Assembly (NCBI RefSeq): GCF_002802875.1 | Contig: NZ_PEBI01000001.1 | Coordinates: 521,830-585,829 of the forward strand | Source of the DNA: Bifidobacterium primatium | Lineage (GTDB): Bacteria; Actinomycetota; Actinomycetes; Actinomycetales; Bifidobacteriaceae | DNA length: 64,000 nucleotides | Direction: 5' to 3' | In this document: piece after piece, positions 27,155-36,106 of the stretch | How the letters are laid out: each line of letters opens with the position of its first letter | How positions within the stretch are numbered: the first letter of the stretch is position 1 | Notes under the pieces: model-generated | What the model was told of the DNA's origin: nothing | Database searches by the model: none | Seen by the model: the letters and a program-made list of their open reading frames with translations, nothing else | Made by a program: the position numbers and the translations under genes

Positions 27155-28201
27155 TCAGGCTTCTTCCGGTCCGAACAACACACCCTGGCGGTCGATGGCC
27201 GGATGCAGCATACGCCAGTGGCCGGCCGACAGCCAGTTCTCGAACAGCAGATTCGTCAGGGCCGCGGAATCGTCGCCCTCGTGCAGCACCAGCACGCACG
27301 GGCCGGCGCCGGAGATTGTGGAGGCGTATCCGTGGGCGCGCAGGAACGTCATCAGCTCCCACGACTGCGGCATCAGCGAGCTGCGGTAGTGCTGATGCAG
27401 TGTATCGCCGGTGGCCGAGAACAGCAGCGCATTGGTGTCGCGGCCCGAGGCACCGCTCATGGCGGCGGGCAGCAGGGCGACGCGAGAGACGTTGAACAGG
27501 GCGTCGGTGCGGGGCACCTCAAGCGGCAGCGCCTTGCGCGCCTCCTCGGTGGAAAGCTTGTAGTCGGGAACGAACACCCATGCGTTGATGAGGTCGCCGA
27601 CCGGATAGTTCACGGTATGGTAGCCGCCCTTGAACGGCTCGGCGGAGCCGGGGAACAGGGCCGCGTCTCCGGAGACGGGCACCACGTTCGATTCCTTCGA
27701 CGACGGGGCATCGGTGATCGGCACCTCGGTCTTCGGCTCGAAATCCCACGAAACGGTCATGCCGCCGTATACGGCCGGCGCCACGTTGTCGGGATGCCCC
27801 TCGATGTGCGCCGCCAAGTCGAAGATGAAGTCGCGGGCCTCATCGCCGTAGCCGGCGAAGGCGACCGCGGCGGATACGCCGGCCACGATGGCCTCGGCGG
27901 AGGAGCCCATGCCTCGCTCCTGCGGGATGCGGTTGTGCGCCACCAGATCGACGCCCGCCTGCGGCAGGCCGAGCTCGTCGAGTGCACGGCGGAACGTGCG
28001 GACGACCAGATGCGATTCGTCGCGCGGCAGCGTGTCCTCGCCCTCGCCATGGATCTCGATCTGCGCGCCGGCCGTCGGCAGCAGACGGAAACTCAGCTCG
28101 TCGCGCACGCCAAGGGCGAGGCCTGCGGCGTCGAAGCCGGGGCCGAGGTTGGCGCTGGTGGCGGGAACGGATACGCGCACGGCATCGGTGGCGAACTTCA
28201 T
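27155..28201 (-). CDS. thrB: Homoserine kinase
   Basis: A 348-residue GHMP kinase that phosphorylates L-homoserine for threonine synthesis. Motifs are VSVPATSANLGPGFDAAGLAL at the N terminus (motif 1), the ATP-binding PQERGMGSSAEAIVAG and a C-terminal ASTISGAGPCVLVL. The start at 28201 has AAGGAG 6 nt upstream. It lies 76 bp downstream of hom in the same direction. A 13-bp hairpin occupies that gap. Confidence 0.95.
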   Translation of the reverse strand: MKFATDAVRVSVPATSANLGPGFDAAGLALGVRDELSFRLLPTAGAQIEIHGEGEDTLPRDESHLVVRTFRRALDELGLPQAGVDLVAHNRIPQERGMGSSAEAIVAGVSAAVAFAGYGDEARDFIFDLAAHIEGHPDNVAPAVYGGMTVSWDFEPKTEVPITDAPSSKESNVVPVSGDAALFPGSAEPFKGGYHTVNYPVGDLINAWVFVPDYKLSTEEARKALPLEVPRTDALFNVSRVALLPAAMSGASGRDTNALLFSATGDTLHQHYRSSLMPQSWELMTFLRAHGYASTISGAGPCVLVLHEGDDSAALTNLLFENWLSAGHWRMLHPAIDRQGVLFGPEEA

Positions 28202-28218
28202 AATGCTCCTTAGTCGCA

Positions 28219-28254
28219 ATGTCGTCCCGCACGGCATTCCATGCGGGACGACAT
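28219..28254 (-). other. Intercistronic hairpin between hom and thrB
   Basis: Perfect 13-bp stem ATGTCGTCCCGCA / TGCGGGACGACAT with a 10-nt loop, ending just before the thrB ribosome site. No T-tract follows. It may stabilise or process the hom-thrB messenger or partially reduce read-through. Confidence 0.6.
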
Positions 28255-28277
28255 CATCGGATGATGATTGGTGCGGA

Positions 28278-29588
28278 TCAGGCCATGACTCGCAGGATGG
28301 TGGCCTCGCCGGTCACGAAGTCGAGCTTGCTCACGGCGTCGACGGCCTCGCGCAGCGTGACCTCGTCGCACAGGTGGGTGACGAGGCGAAGCTGCTGCAG
28401 CTCGCCGCTGTATCCCGGTTCGTGCAGCGTGGGCTTGAGGTCCTGGTTCACGCCGTTGATGGAGAGTCCCCGCTTGGCGAACTCCTCGGCGATGGCGGCG
28501 AGCGTGCCCGGCTTGTCGTGGATCACGAAGCGCACGGCGAACGCGGAACGCGAGGCGTTGAGCGGAGCCTTCGGCAGGTTCGCGTACATCGGGATGGACG
28601 GGCCGGTGCAGCCGTGCGTGATGTGGCGGGCCTCGGTGACGACGTCGCCGACCACGGCGGAGGCGGTCGGGTCGCCGCCGGCGCCACGGCCGTAGAACAT
28701 GAGGTCGTCGGCGGCCTCGGCCTTGACGAACACGGCGTTGAAGCTGCCGCGCACGCTGGCGAGCGGATGCTCGTTCGGGATCAGTGCCGGGTACACGCGG
28801 GCGGAGACGCCGGCCTCGGAGTTCTCGCACACGGCGAGCAGCTTGATGACCTTGTTCTCGGCGGTGGCGGCGGCGATGTCGTCGGACGTGATCTTGGTGA
28901 TGCCTTCGACGGAGACGTCGTCGATGCGCACGTCGGTGTGGAACGCGAGAGACGCCATGATGGCGGCCTTGTTCGCCGCGTCCTCGCCCTCGATGTCGCC
29001 GGTCGGGTCGGCCTCGGCGTAACCCTTGGCCTGCGCGTCCTTGAGCGCCACGTCGAAGTCGAGGCCCTTGGTGGTCATCTCGTCGAGGATGTAGTTGGTG
29101 GTGCCGTTGACGATGCCCATGATGCTGGTGATCCTGTCGCCGACCATGGATTCGCGCAGCGGGCGCACGATCGGGATGGCACCGGCCACGGCGGCCTCGA
29201 AGTAGAAGTCCACGCCCTTGGCCTCGGCGGCCGCGTAGATCTCCGGGCCGTACTTGGCGATGAGGGCCTTGTTGGCGGTGACGACGGACGCGCCGGATTC
29301 GATGGCCTTCATCACGAACGTGTGCGCGGCGGTCGTGCCGCCGATGAGTTCGATGACGATGTCGGCCTTGGTGCACAGGTCGGCGGTGTCGGTGGTGAGC
29401 AGCGACTTGTCGATCCACGGCACATTGACCTCGTCCGGGTCGAGGCAGGCGACGCCGACGAGCTCGATCGGGCGGCCGATGCGGTGCGCGAGCTCCTCGC
29501 TCTGTTCGACGATCAGGCGGGCGGTGGCCGAGCCGACCGTGCCGGCGCCCAGCAGTGCTACGCGAATCGGGCTTTCGTTCTGTGCCAT
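28278..29588 (-). CDS. hom: Homoserine dehydrogenase
   Basis: A 436-residue enzyme reducing aspartate semialdehyde to homoserine. The N-terminal nucleotide-binding motif is VALLGAGTVGSAT; the catalytic region includes GIVNGTTNYILDEM and EADPTGDIEGEDAANK; the C-terminal ~80 residues form an ACT domain (FVIHDKPGTLAAIAEEF) that usually mediates threonine inhibition. The start at 29588 (MAQNESP) is the likely one, with AAGGA/AAGG just upstream; a longer frame reaches 29636. Part of a lysA-hom-thrB cluster. Confidence 0.95.
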   Translation of the reverse strand: MAQNESPIRVALLGAGTVGSATARLIVEQSEELAHRIGRPIELVGVACLDPDEVNVPWIDKSLLTTDTADLCTKADIVIELIGGTTAAHTFVMKAIESGASVVTANKALIAKYGPEIYAAAEAKGVDFYFEAAVAGAIPIVRPLRESMVGDRITSIMGIVNGTTNYILDEMTTKGLDFDVALKDAQAKGYAEADPTGDIEGEDAANKAAIMASLAFHTDVRIDDVSVEGITKITSDDIAAATAENKVIKLLAVCENSEAGVSARVYPALIPNEHPLASVRGSFNAVFVKAEAADDLMFYGRGAGGDPTASAVVGDVVTEARHITHGCTGPSIPMYANLPKAPLNASRSAFAVRFVIHDKPGTLAAIAEEFAKRGLSINGVNQDLKPTLHEPGYSGELQQLRLVTHLCDEVTLREAVDAVSKLDFVTGEATILRVMA

Positions 29589-29751
29589 ATCCTTGCGTCC
29601 TTCCCAAAGACGGTGCGTTTGCGTATTCGTCTGCATATCACGTCTGCGTTATGCAGCTCCAACCACCATAATCCTACGGTCCCAAAGCGACAGGGCCCGA
29701 TGGCGGTCTTCCTCCGATATCGACCGGTCGATTCGGGTCCCGGTTGACCAT

Positions 29752-31350
29752 TCAGTCCTGGTCGAGGTCCAGCAGGTCGTCGACGGTCTGGCGGCGCAGC
29801 ATCACGCTGGCGCCGGACTCGCTCACGCCCACGACGGCGGGGATGAGCGCCTGGTTGTAGTTGCTGGCCATCGTACGGCCGTAGGCTCCGGTGACGGGCA
29901 CGGCGAGGATGTCGCCACGCTTCGTGTCGGCGGGGAGCCTCACCTCGTGCACCACGATGTCGCCGGACTCGCAGTGCATGCCGACCACGCGGGCGAGCAT
30001 GGTCTCGGCGGAGCCGGCGCGGTTGGCGAGACGGGCCGTGTAGTCGGCGCCGTAAAGGGCCGGACGGATGTTGTCACTCATGCCGCCGTCGACGGAGACG
30101 TACACGCGCTCGTCGATGGGGTTGCCGGCGGAATCCTTGGCATCGGTCAGATGCACGGGCTTGATGGTGCCCACACGGTACAGGGTCACGCCGGCCGGCG
30201 CCACGATCCAGCGGCCGGGCTCGAACGAGATGGCGGGCGCGGGCATGCCGAGCGCGCGGTTGACGGAGGCCACGGCGTCGGCGAGACGCTTGAGCTCGAC
30301 GCGCACATCCATGGAATCCTCACCGTCGGTGTAGGCCACGGAATAGCCGCCGCCGAGATCGACCTCGGGCAGCGTGTAGGCGTCGGTGGCGTAGAAGGTC
30401 TTGCGCAGCAGCATCATGCGCTTGGCGGCCTGGATGAACGCATCGGCGTCGTGGATGTTGGAGCCGATGTGCGAATGGATGCCCACGAGCTCGAGGTCGT
30501 CGCCGAACGAGGCGATGCTCTTGAGCACGGCGAGCGCGGGGCCGTCGGCCACGACGGTCATGGCCTCGGCGAGCGCCTTGTCGGCGTCGGAGACCTCCTC
30601 ATGACTCAGGTCGTACGGGTATTTGATGTCGTAGCGCAGTTCGCGTTCCGGCTTGCCGTCGGCGGCGGCCGAATCGGCATCGCCGGCAGCCGCAGTGGAG
30701 AGCCGGGCGTTCGTGGCGGCGGGCGTCACGTCGCCGAGGTCGTCGAGCACGCCGAGCGCGGCGGCGTCGGCGCCCGCGGGCAGCAGCGGCACGCCGAACT
30801 TCTGGTCCTCGTGCGCGGTGGAGATGTATTCGTGGCCGCCGGCGTGAATGCCGGAGGTCACGCGCAGCATCACCTTGGCGCGCTTGCCGAGTCGGTGGGC
30901 GATTTCGGCGATGCGTGCGGGTTCGTCGGCCGAGTCGATGACGATCTTGGCGAAGTCGTTCTTCACGGCGAGTTCGATTTCGGCGTCGGTCTTGTTGTTG
31001 CCGTGCAGCACGAGGCGGCGTCCCGGGGCGCCAGCGGCGAGCGCGATGCGCATCTCGCCCATGGTGCAGGTGTCGACGTGCATGCCGGCGTCGATGACCT
31101 CGCGCACGATGCGCTTGGAGAGGAACGCCTTGCCTGCGAAGCTCACATGCGTGATGGAGTTGGTGAAGGCGTCGGCGGCGGCGCGCACGAAGTAGCGCGC
31201 GCGTCCGGCGACCTCATCGGTGTCGATGAGGTAGAGCGGCGAGCCGAATTCGGCGAGCAGGGATTCGGCGGCGCGGCCATGGAATTCGATGGCTCCGTCG
31301 TCGTCGATCGTCGTGGCCGACGGCCAGATCGGCGTGATGCCCTTGCCCAT
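29752..31350 (-). CDS. lysA: Diaminopimelate decarboxylase
   Basis: A 532-residue PLP enzyme making lysine from meso-diaminopimelate. Motifs are the PLP-lysine HVSFAGKAFLSK, HGNNKTDAE, GIHSHIGSNIHD, VDLGGGYSVAY, and HCESGDIVVHEV, which holds the active-site Cys. A low-complexity Ala/Asp-rich insert (roughly residues 205-245, around AAAGDADSAAADGKPE) makes it longer than most bacterial LysA proteins. I prefer the start at 31350 (GAGAAGGA 7 nt upstream); 31383 also has a GGAG. It lies 163 bp upstream of hom. No lysine riboswitch was found upstream. Confidence 0.94.
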   Translation of the reverse strand: MGKGITPIWPSATTIDDDGAIEFHGRAAESLLAEFGSPLYLIDTDEVAGRARYFVRAAADAFTNSITHVSFAGKAFLSKRIVREVIDAGMHVDTCTMGEMRIALAAGAPGRRLVLHGNNKTDAEIELAVKNDFAKIVIDSADEPARIAEIAHRLGKRAKVMLRVTSGIHAGGHEYISTAHEDQKFGVPLLPAGADAAALGVLDDLGDVTPAATNARLSTAAAGDADSAAADGKPERELRYDIKYPYDLSHEEVSDADKALAEAMTVVADGPALAVLKSIASFGDDLELVGIHSHIGSNIHDADAFIQAAKRMMLLRKTFYATDAYTLPEVDLGGGYSVAYTDGEDSMDVRVELKRLADAVASVNRALGMPAPAISFEPGRWIVAPAGVTLYRVGTIKPVHLTDAKDSAGNPIDERVYVSVDGGMSDNIRPALYGADYTARLANRAGSAETMLARVVGMHCESGDIVVHEVRLPADTKRGDILAVPVTGAYGRTMASNYNQALIPAVVGVSESGASVMLRRQTVDDLLDLDQD

Positions 31351-31568
31351 CGTGAATTCCTTCTCCTCGGTCTTCCCGCTCATCGTCGCTCCATTCTCTG
31401 CTTGTCGGTGTTCGCGTATCGGTGTCTGCGGCTCCGTGTTGCACGCCGGTGTTTTACGCACCCATTGTCGTCCACGAACCCGCCGTTGTTCATAAATTAC
31501 GTACGGTACCGTCAATTCTGCCAGATGCCCCGCCGACCGGCCCCCGCCGTCCCATAACGGGTGACGAT

Positions 31569-32345
31569 TCAACGCCGAACGACGAGGCCGGACCAGGGCG
31601 TGTAGGTGACATCGAAGGTCCGGATGCGGCAGCCGTCGTCGCCGTGGGCGGTTTCGACGCCGTTGACGAGTATCGTGCAGACGCCGGGTTCGGCGCGTTT
31701 GATGGAGTCGATGTCAGACGTCGTATCGCTGCCTCGATGCGGCGACGCGACACCGTTGTTCATACCGCCGCCATCGGCCGGGACGATGTCGAAATCCGCA
31801 TGAACGCCTTTGGAAAGGTCGGTCGTTCCCCGCCAAATGACGGCGTCGTCATCGTTGATATGACGTCCGCCGTCGACATTCCATTGGGCGGATTCGATGG
31901 CGTACCGGACGTCGTATTCGCGGGTCGTCGCATAGGCCGGCGGCGTATATCGGATTTCGACGTCGGTCGGGACGCCGTAACCGTCGAAATACAGCGAGGA
32001 ATACGTGACGATGGAGATGACGGCAAGCACGATCATGGCCACGACGCCGTTGCGGTAATAGTATCCCCAGGTGGCGCGTTTGCCGCGGCGTTGCACGATT
32101 CGCGCGGCCCGCCACCATGACAATACGACGACGAAATTGATGGGGATCCATGCGGGGAAGCCGTAGTGGAAGATCTGCGCGGCGATGATGTGGCGGCCGA
32201 GGCCGCTGACATCCTGTATCGCGGGCCAGAGGACGAGGATGAAGGCGAGAACGCCCGCGGGAATGTCGAGATAGTGGTCGGCGAGCCACGCGCCGATACG
32301 GTCGAACGGCGCGATGAACCGCTGCCAGCGTGTACAAAGGCTCAT
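31569..32345 (-). CDS. Hypothetical membrane protein
   Basis: About 258 residues, no family recognised. Three hydrophobic helices lie in the N-terminal half (GVLAFILVLWPAIQ, AWIPINFVVVLSWW and VVAMIVLAVISIVTY), followed by an extracellular-like soluble C-terminal half of about 130 residues with no known motif. The start is ATG at 32345 or the GTG one codon before. The repeat-rich region of 32349-32635 separates it from argS. Confidence 0.6.
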   Translation of the reverse strand: MSLCTRWQRFIAPFDRIGAWLADHYLDIPAGVLAFILVLWPAIQDVSGLGRHIIAAQIFHYGFPAWIPINFVVVLSWWRAARIVQRRGKRATWGYYYRNGVVAMIVLAVISIVTYSSLYFDGYGVPTDVEIRYTPPAYATTREYDVRYAIESAQWNVDGGRHINDDDAVIWRGTTDLSKGVHADFDIVPADGGGMNNGVASPHRGSDTTSDIDSIKRAEPGVCTILVNGVETAHGDDGCRIRTFDVTYTPWSGLVVRR

Positions 32346-32423
32346 CACCGCACCACCCTCTCAGACCGCCTGCGGCAGACCTCATTGTTATCCTGAGCGG
32401 AGCCGCCTGCGATAAACACCCAC

Positions 32424-32512
32424 TGTCATCCTGAGCGGAGCCGCTTGCGGCGGAGTCGAAGGTCTTACGATCCTCAAGACCCTTCGACTCGCTGCGCTCG
32501 CTCAGGATGACA
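32424..32512. repeat. Widespread TGTCATCCTGAGC-type palindromic repeat
   Basis: A long imperfect palindrome running from TGTCATCCTGAGCGGAG to CGCTCAGGATGACA with inner arms GTCGAAGGTCTT / AAGACCCTTCGAC. It resembles an interspersed repeat seen in many bacterial genomes. A partial copy of its left end lies at about 32388-32411. Reading frames over it are spurious. Confidence 0.75.
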
Positions 32513-32524
32513 AGGGACGGAACA

Positions 32525-32651
32525 ACGGATGCCCGAAGGGCATCACATCTTTTCCGGACGAACAGTCCAGTGGACTGTTCGTAGCAGGGGCGATTTATCG
32601 AGCCCCGTCGCGAAACGACGGATGCCCGAAGGGCATCACATCTTTTCCGGA
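32525..32651. repeat. Twin-hairpin element flanked by duplicated argS 3' end
   Basis: A 34-nt direct repeat (32525-32558 and 32618-32651) contains the last codons and stop of argS plus the hairpin GATGCCC-GAA-GGGCATC. Between the copies lie three stems: 12-bp arms ACGAACAGTCCA / TGGACTGTTCGT (32558-32582), GGGGC-GATTTATCGA-GCCCC (32587-32606) and CGTCG-CGAAA-CGACG (32606-32620). A covarying relative lies at 47917-47969. Confidence 0.8.
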
Positions 32652-34414
32652 GCGGTGACGCCGAGGAGGTCGAGGCCGTTGGCGATGACCTGCTTGGCGG
32701 CATCGTTGAGGCGCAGTCGGGCGGCGGCGCGGGCCGGTTCGGGGTTCTTGGCGATCTCCAAAGCAGCACGCTCGGCTTCGGGCAGACGCTGTTCGGCGTC
32801 GGTCAGGGCCATGGGGGCCACGCGCTCGGCGGCATACCACTTGTGGTAGCGACCGGCCAGGTCCTCGAGGTAGTGGGCCACGCGATGCGGCTCGCGGCCG
32901 TCGCCGGCCAGCGAGATCATGCTCGGGTACTGGGCGAGGGCGGCGAGCAGGTCGCCGTCGGCCTCGGTGTCGAGCAGCGCGAGGTCGGCGCCGTCGACGG
33001 TCACACCGGCGGCGGCCGCGTTGCGGTCCACGTTGCAGCTGCGGGCGTGCGCGTACTGCACGTAGTACACGGGGTTCTCGTTGGTGTGGCTGGCGAGCAG
33101 GTCGAGGTCGATGTCCACGCTCTGGTTGTAGTCGGTGCGGGCCAGCGAGTAGCGGGCGGCGTCCACGCCGATGGCCTCGACGAGGTCGTCGAGCGTCACG
33201 ACGTTGCCGGCGCGCTTGCTCATGCGCACGGGCTTGCCGTCCTTCATCACGTTGACGAGCTGACCGATGAGAATCTGCATGTTCTCGCCCGGCTTGTCGC
33301 CGAACGCGGCGCACATGGCCATCATGCGGCCGATGTAGCCGTGGTGGTCGGCGCCGAGCATGTAGATGGCCACGTCGGCGGGGTTCACGTCGCGATGACG
33401 CTTGTTGCGGTAGTAGGCGATGTCGGCGGCGAAGTACGCGGCGTTGCCGTCGGACTTGATGATCACGCGGTCCTTGTCGTCACCGTGCTTGGTGGAGGCG
33501 AACCAGGTGGCGCCGTCCTTCTCGTAGATGTCGCCGCGCTCACGCAGGTCGGCGATGGCCTTCTCGACCTCGCCGTCCTGGTAGAGGCTGTTCTCATGGA
33601 ACCAGACGTCGAAGTTCACGCGGAACTCCTTCATCGACTTCTGGATTTCGGCGAACATCATCGGCACGGCGCGCTTGCGGAACTCCTCGCGCTGTTCGGA
33701 ATCGCCTTCGGAACCGTCTTCGGCGGTCACGCGCGGCAGGGAGAGCACGTCGATGCCGTCGGCCTTGGCCTCGTCGATCACGCGCTGGGCGATCTCGTCG
33801 ATGTAGGCGCCCTTGTAGCCGTCGGCCGGGGTCTCCTCGCCGTGGGCGGCGGCGACCAGCGAACGGGCGAAGCGGTTGATCTGCTCGCCGTGGTCGTTGA
33901 AGTAGTATTCACGCACGACCTTGGCGCCGTTGGCCTCGAGCACACGGGCCATGGAGTCGCCGACGGCGGCCCAGCGGGTGCCGCCGATGTGAATCGGGCC
34001 GGTGGGGTTGGCGGAGACGAATTCGAGGTTGAGGGTCTTGCCGTTCAGATGCTCGTTGCGGCCGAACGCGGCGCCGGCCTCGAGCACGGTGTCGACGATG
34101 CCGGCGGCGGATGCGGAGTCGAGCGTGATGTTGATGAAGCCGGGGCCGGCGATCTCCACGGACTTGACGCCGTCGTTCTTCTCGAGTTCGGGGGCGAACA
34201 GTTCGGCGAGGTCGCGCGGCTTCATGCCGGCCTTCTTGGCCAGCTGCATGGCGATGTTGGTGGCCCAGTCGCCGTGCGCGCGATCCTTCGGACGCATCAC
34301 GGCGATCTTCTCGACCGGGGGGATCAGGTCCGCGGTCAGCTCGCCTGCGGTGCCGGCCGCGGCGAGGTCGTGGGCAATTGCGGAAATCAGTTCACTAAGC
34401 GCTTCAGGACTCAT
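32636..34414 (-). CDS. argS: Arginyl-tRNA synthetase
   Basis: A 592-residue class I tRNA synthetase charging tRNA-Arg. It has the HIGH-type signature NPTGPIHIGGTRWAAVGD, a KMSKS-equivalent PVRMSKRAGNVV and a C-terminal DALR anticodon-binding domain (from about NENPVYYVQYAHAR). An N-terminal Arg-tRNA-synthetase domain covers the first ~110 residues. No ribosome site is visible at 34414, but TAGACT lies 7 nt before the ATG, so translation may be leaderless. The final codons are duplicated downstream around a hairpin element. Confidence 0.96.
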   Translation of the reverse strand: MSPEALSELISAIAHDLAAAGTAGELTADLIPPVEKIAVMRPKDRAHGDWATNIAMQLAKKAGMKPRDLAELFAPELEKNDGVKSVEIAGPGFINITLDSASAAGIVDTVLEAGAAFGRNEHLNGKTLNLEFVSANPTGPIHIGGTRWAAVGDSMARVLEANGAKVVREYYFNDHGEQINRFARSLVAAAHGEETPADGYKGAYIDEIAQRVIDEAKADGIDVLSLPRVTAEDGSEGDSEQREEFRKRAVPMMFAEIQKSMKEFRVNFDVWFHENSLYQDGEVEKAIADLRERGDIYEKDGATWFASTKHGDDKDRVIIKSDGNAAYFAADIAYYRNKRHRDVNPADVAIYMLGADHHGYIGRMMAMCAAFGDKPGENMQILIGQLVNVMKDGKPVRMSKRAGNVVTLDDLVEAIGVDAARYSLARTDYNQSVDIDLDLLASHTNENPVYYVQYAHARSCNVDRNAAAAGVTVDGADLALLDTEADGDLLAALAQYPSMISLAGDGREPHRVAHYLEDLAGRYHKWYAAERVAPMALTDAEQRLPEAERAALEIAKNPEPARAAARLRLNDAAKQVIANGLDLLGVTAPEKM

Positions 34415-34500
34415 TCTTCAAAGTCTACCGGCAGCGCTGACAGCCCACGACCTAAGCTGCCGCAGCCCACGACCCGAGAGGCCGCCGCCCACGCCGCGCC

Positions 34501-35997
34501 CTATGCGGCGTCATGCCTGCGCCGCCACGCCTCGCGCCCATAGTGGAACGCGTAGCAGAGCGCCACGAACGGAATCATGTAGTACAGCGTCGAACGCTGC
34601 GATTCGTCGAGCACCACCAGCACCAACGCGAGCACGCACATCACGATGGCGGCCCATGGCACAAATGGATATCCGGGCGCCCTGTATCCCAGTTCGTCCA
34701 CGCTGTGCCCGTCGGCGATCCACTGACGACGGAAGCGAATCTGGCACACGGCGACCGACGCCCACACGACGATGGTCGCCAGTCCCGAAACGGCCACCAG
34801 CGCCAGATACACGGTGCTGGCCGCGATCACCGAGGAAAGCAGCGCCAGCAGGCTGCCGGCCATGCTCACCATGACGGCGAACACGGGCACGCCACGGAAG
34901 TTGGTCTTGGCGAGCTTCATCGGCAGCATCCGCTCCTTGGCCAGCGACCACACCATGCGCGAGCACACGTAGAGTCCCGAGTTCGCGGCCGACAGCACGG
35001 CCGTGAGCACCACGAAGTTCATCACATCGCCGGCGAACGGCATGCCGATGGACTGGAACACGAGCACGAACGGGCTGGTCTCCACGCCGGACTTATGCCA
35101 TGGAATCAGCGCGGCCATCACGGCGATCGAGCCGATGAAGAAGATGGCGAGACGCAGCACCGTGGTGTGCACGGCCTTCGGGATGGCCGAGCCCGGGTCC
35201 TTCGTCTCACCCGCGGCCACGCCCACGACCTCGGTGCCGGAGAATGCGAACACGACCGTAAGCAGCGTGGAGAAGATCGGCGCGATGCCGTTGGGCAGCA
35301 GGCCGTCGGACACGAAGTTGCCGAACAGCGGCGCATGATCGTATCCGGCGATGGGAATCGCCCCGAAGATCGCGAGCAGGCCGATGATGATGAACGCCAC
35401 GATGGCGAACACCTTGATGGATGCGAACCAGAACTCCGATTCGCCATACAGACGTACGGAAAGAATGTTCAAGGCGAAGACGACCACGATGAACACCGCG
35501 CTCCACACCCACGCCGGACTGCCGGGGAACCAGCGTTGCATGAGCAGGCCCGCCGCCGTGAATTCGGAGGCGAGCGCCACGGCCCAATTGAGCCAGTACA
35601 GAATCGCGATGGTGAATGCCGTGCCCGGTCCGATGAACCGGTTGGCGTACAGATGGAAGCTTCCGGCGTACGGCATGGCCACGGAAAGCTCGCCGAGGCA
35701 CAGCATCACGAAGTACACGAGCATCGAGCCGATGGCGTAGGCGAGGATCGCGCCGAGCGGTCCGGCCTGCTGAATCGTGTATCCGGAGCTCAGAAACAGT
35801 CCTGTGCCGATGACGCCGCCGAGCGAGATCATGGTCAGGTGGCGGGATTCCATCTTGCGTTCGAGACCGTTGGCCTCGGGCTCCTGCGTCTGCGTCGTCG
35901 CGGTGGTTCGGGCCCCTTCGGCGTTCTGCGGCTTCGCGGTATCGTTCGATTCCGCAGTATCATGCGGCTCTGCCTTGCGCTGCTGTTCTTTCGTCAC
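34501..35997 (-). CDS. Amino-acid permease (APC superfamily, AAT family)
   Basis: A 498-residue permease with about twelve helices and a hydrophilic 45-residue N-terminal extension. Signature elements are MISLGGVIGTGLFLSSGY in helix 1, LGELSVAMPYAGSFH, and AFSGTEVVGVAAGETKDP, all typical of proton-coupled amino-acid transporters such as LysP, GabP or AroP. Specificity is not predictable. The GTG start at 35997 has no ribosome site, but TAGTCT lies 6 nt upstream, suggesting a leaderless messenger; a shorter start at MESRHL is possible. Confidence 0.85.
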   Translation of the reverse strand: MTKEQQRKAEPHDTAESNDTAKPQNAEGARTTATTQTQEPEANGLERKMESRHLTMISLGGVIGTGLFLSSGYTIQQAGPLGAILAYAIGSMLVYFVMLCLGELSVAMPYAGSFHLYANRFIGPGTAFTIAILYWLNWAVALASEFTAAGLLMQRWFPGSPAWVWSAVFIVVVFALNILSVRLYGESEFWFASIKVFAIVAFIIIGLLAIFGAIPIAGYDHAPLFGNFVSDGLLPNGIAPIFSTLLTVVFAFSGTEVVGVAAGETKDPGSAIPKAVHTTVLRLAIFFIGSIAVMAALIPWHKSGVETSPFVLVFQSIGMPFAGDVMNFVVLTAVLSAANSGLYVCSRMVWSLAKERMLPMKLAKTNFRGVPVFAVMVSMAGSLLALLSSVIAASTVYLALVAVSGLATIVVWASVAVCQIRFRRQWIADGHSVDELGYRAPGYPFVPWAAIVMCVLALVLVVLDESQRSTLYYMIPFVALCYAFHYGREAWRRRHDAA

Positions 35998-36106
35998 CCC
36001 AGAAGACTACCGCAAGCCATCCAAAAACGGTAATCCACCCAGCCAAAGCCGAAATCCGCATGCCGATGGCCTGAGTCTTGTGATTCTCTCGGACGAATGT
36101 CGGCAT

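Noticed and set aside
31351-31568. Lysine riboswitch before lysA
   Set aside because: No long structured leader with the conserved lysine-box elements was found.
32521-32849. Small ORF MPEGHH... over the argS 3' repeat
   Set aside because: It reads the duplicated argS end and the hairpins in antisense and has no ribosome site.
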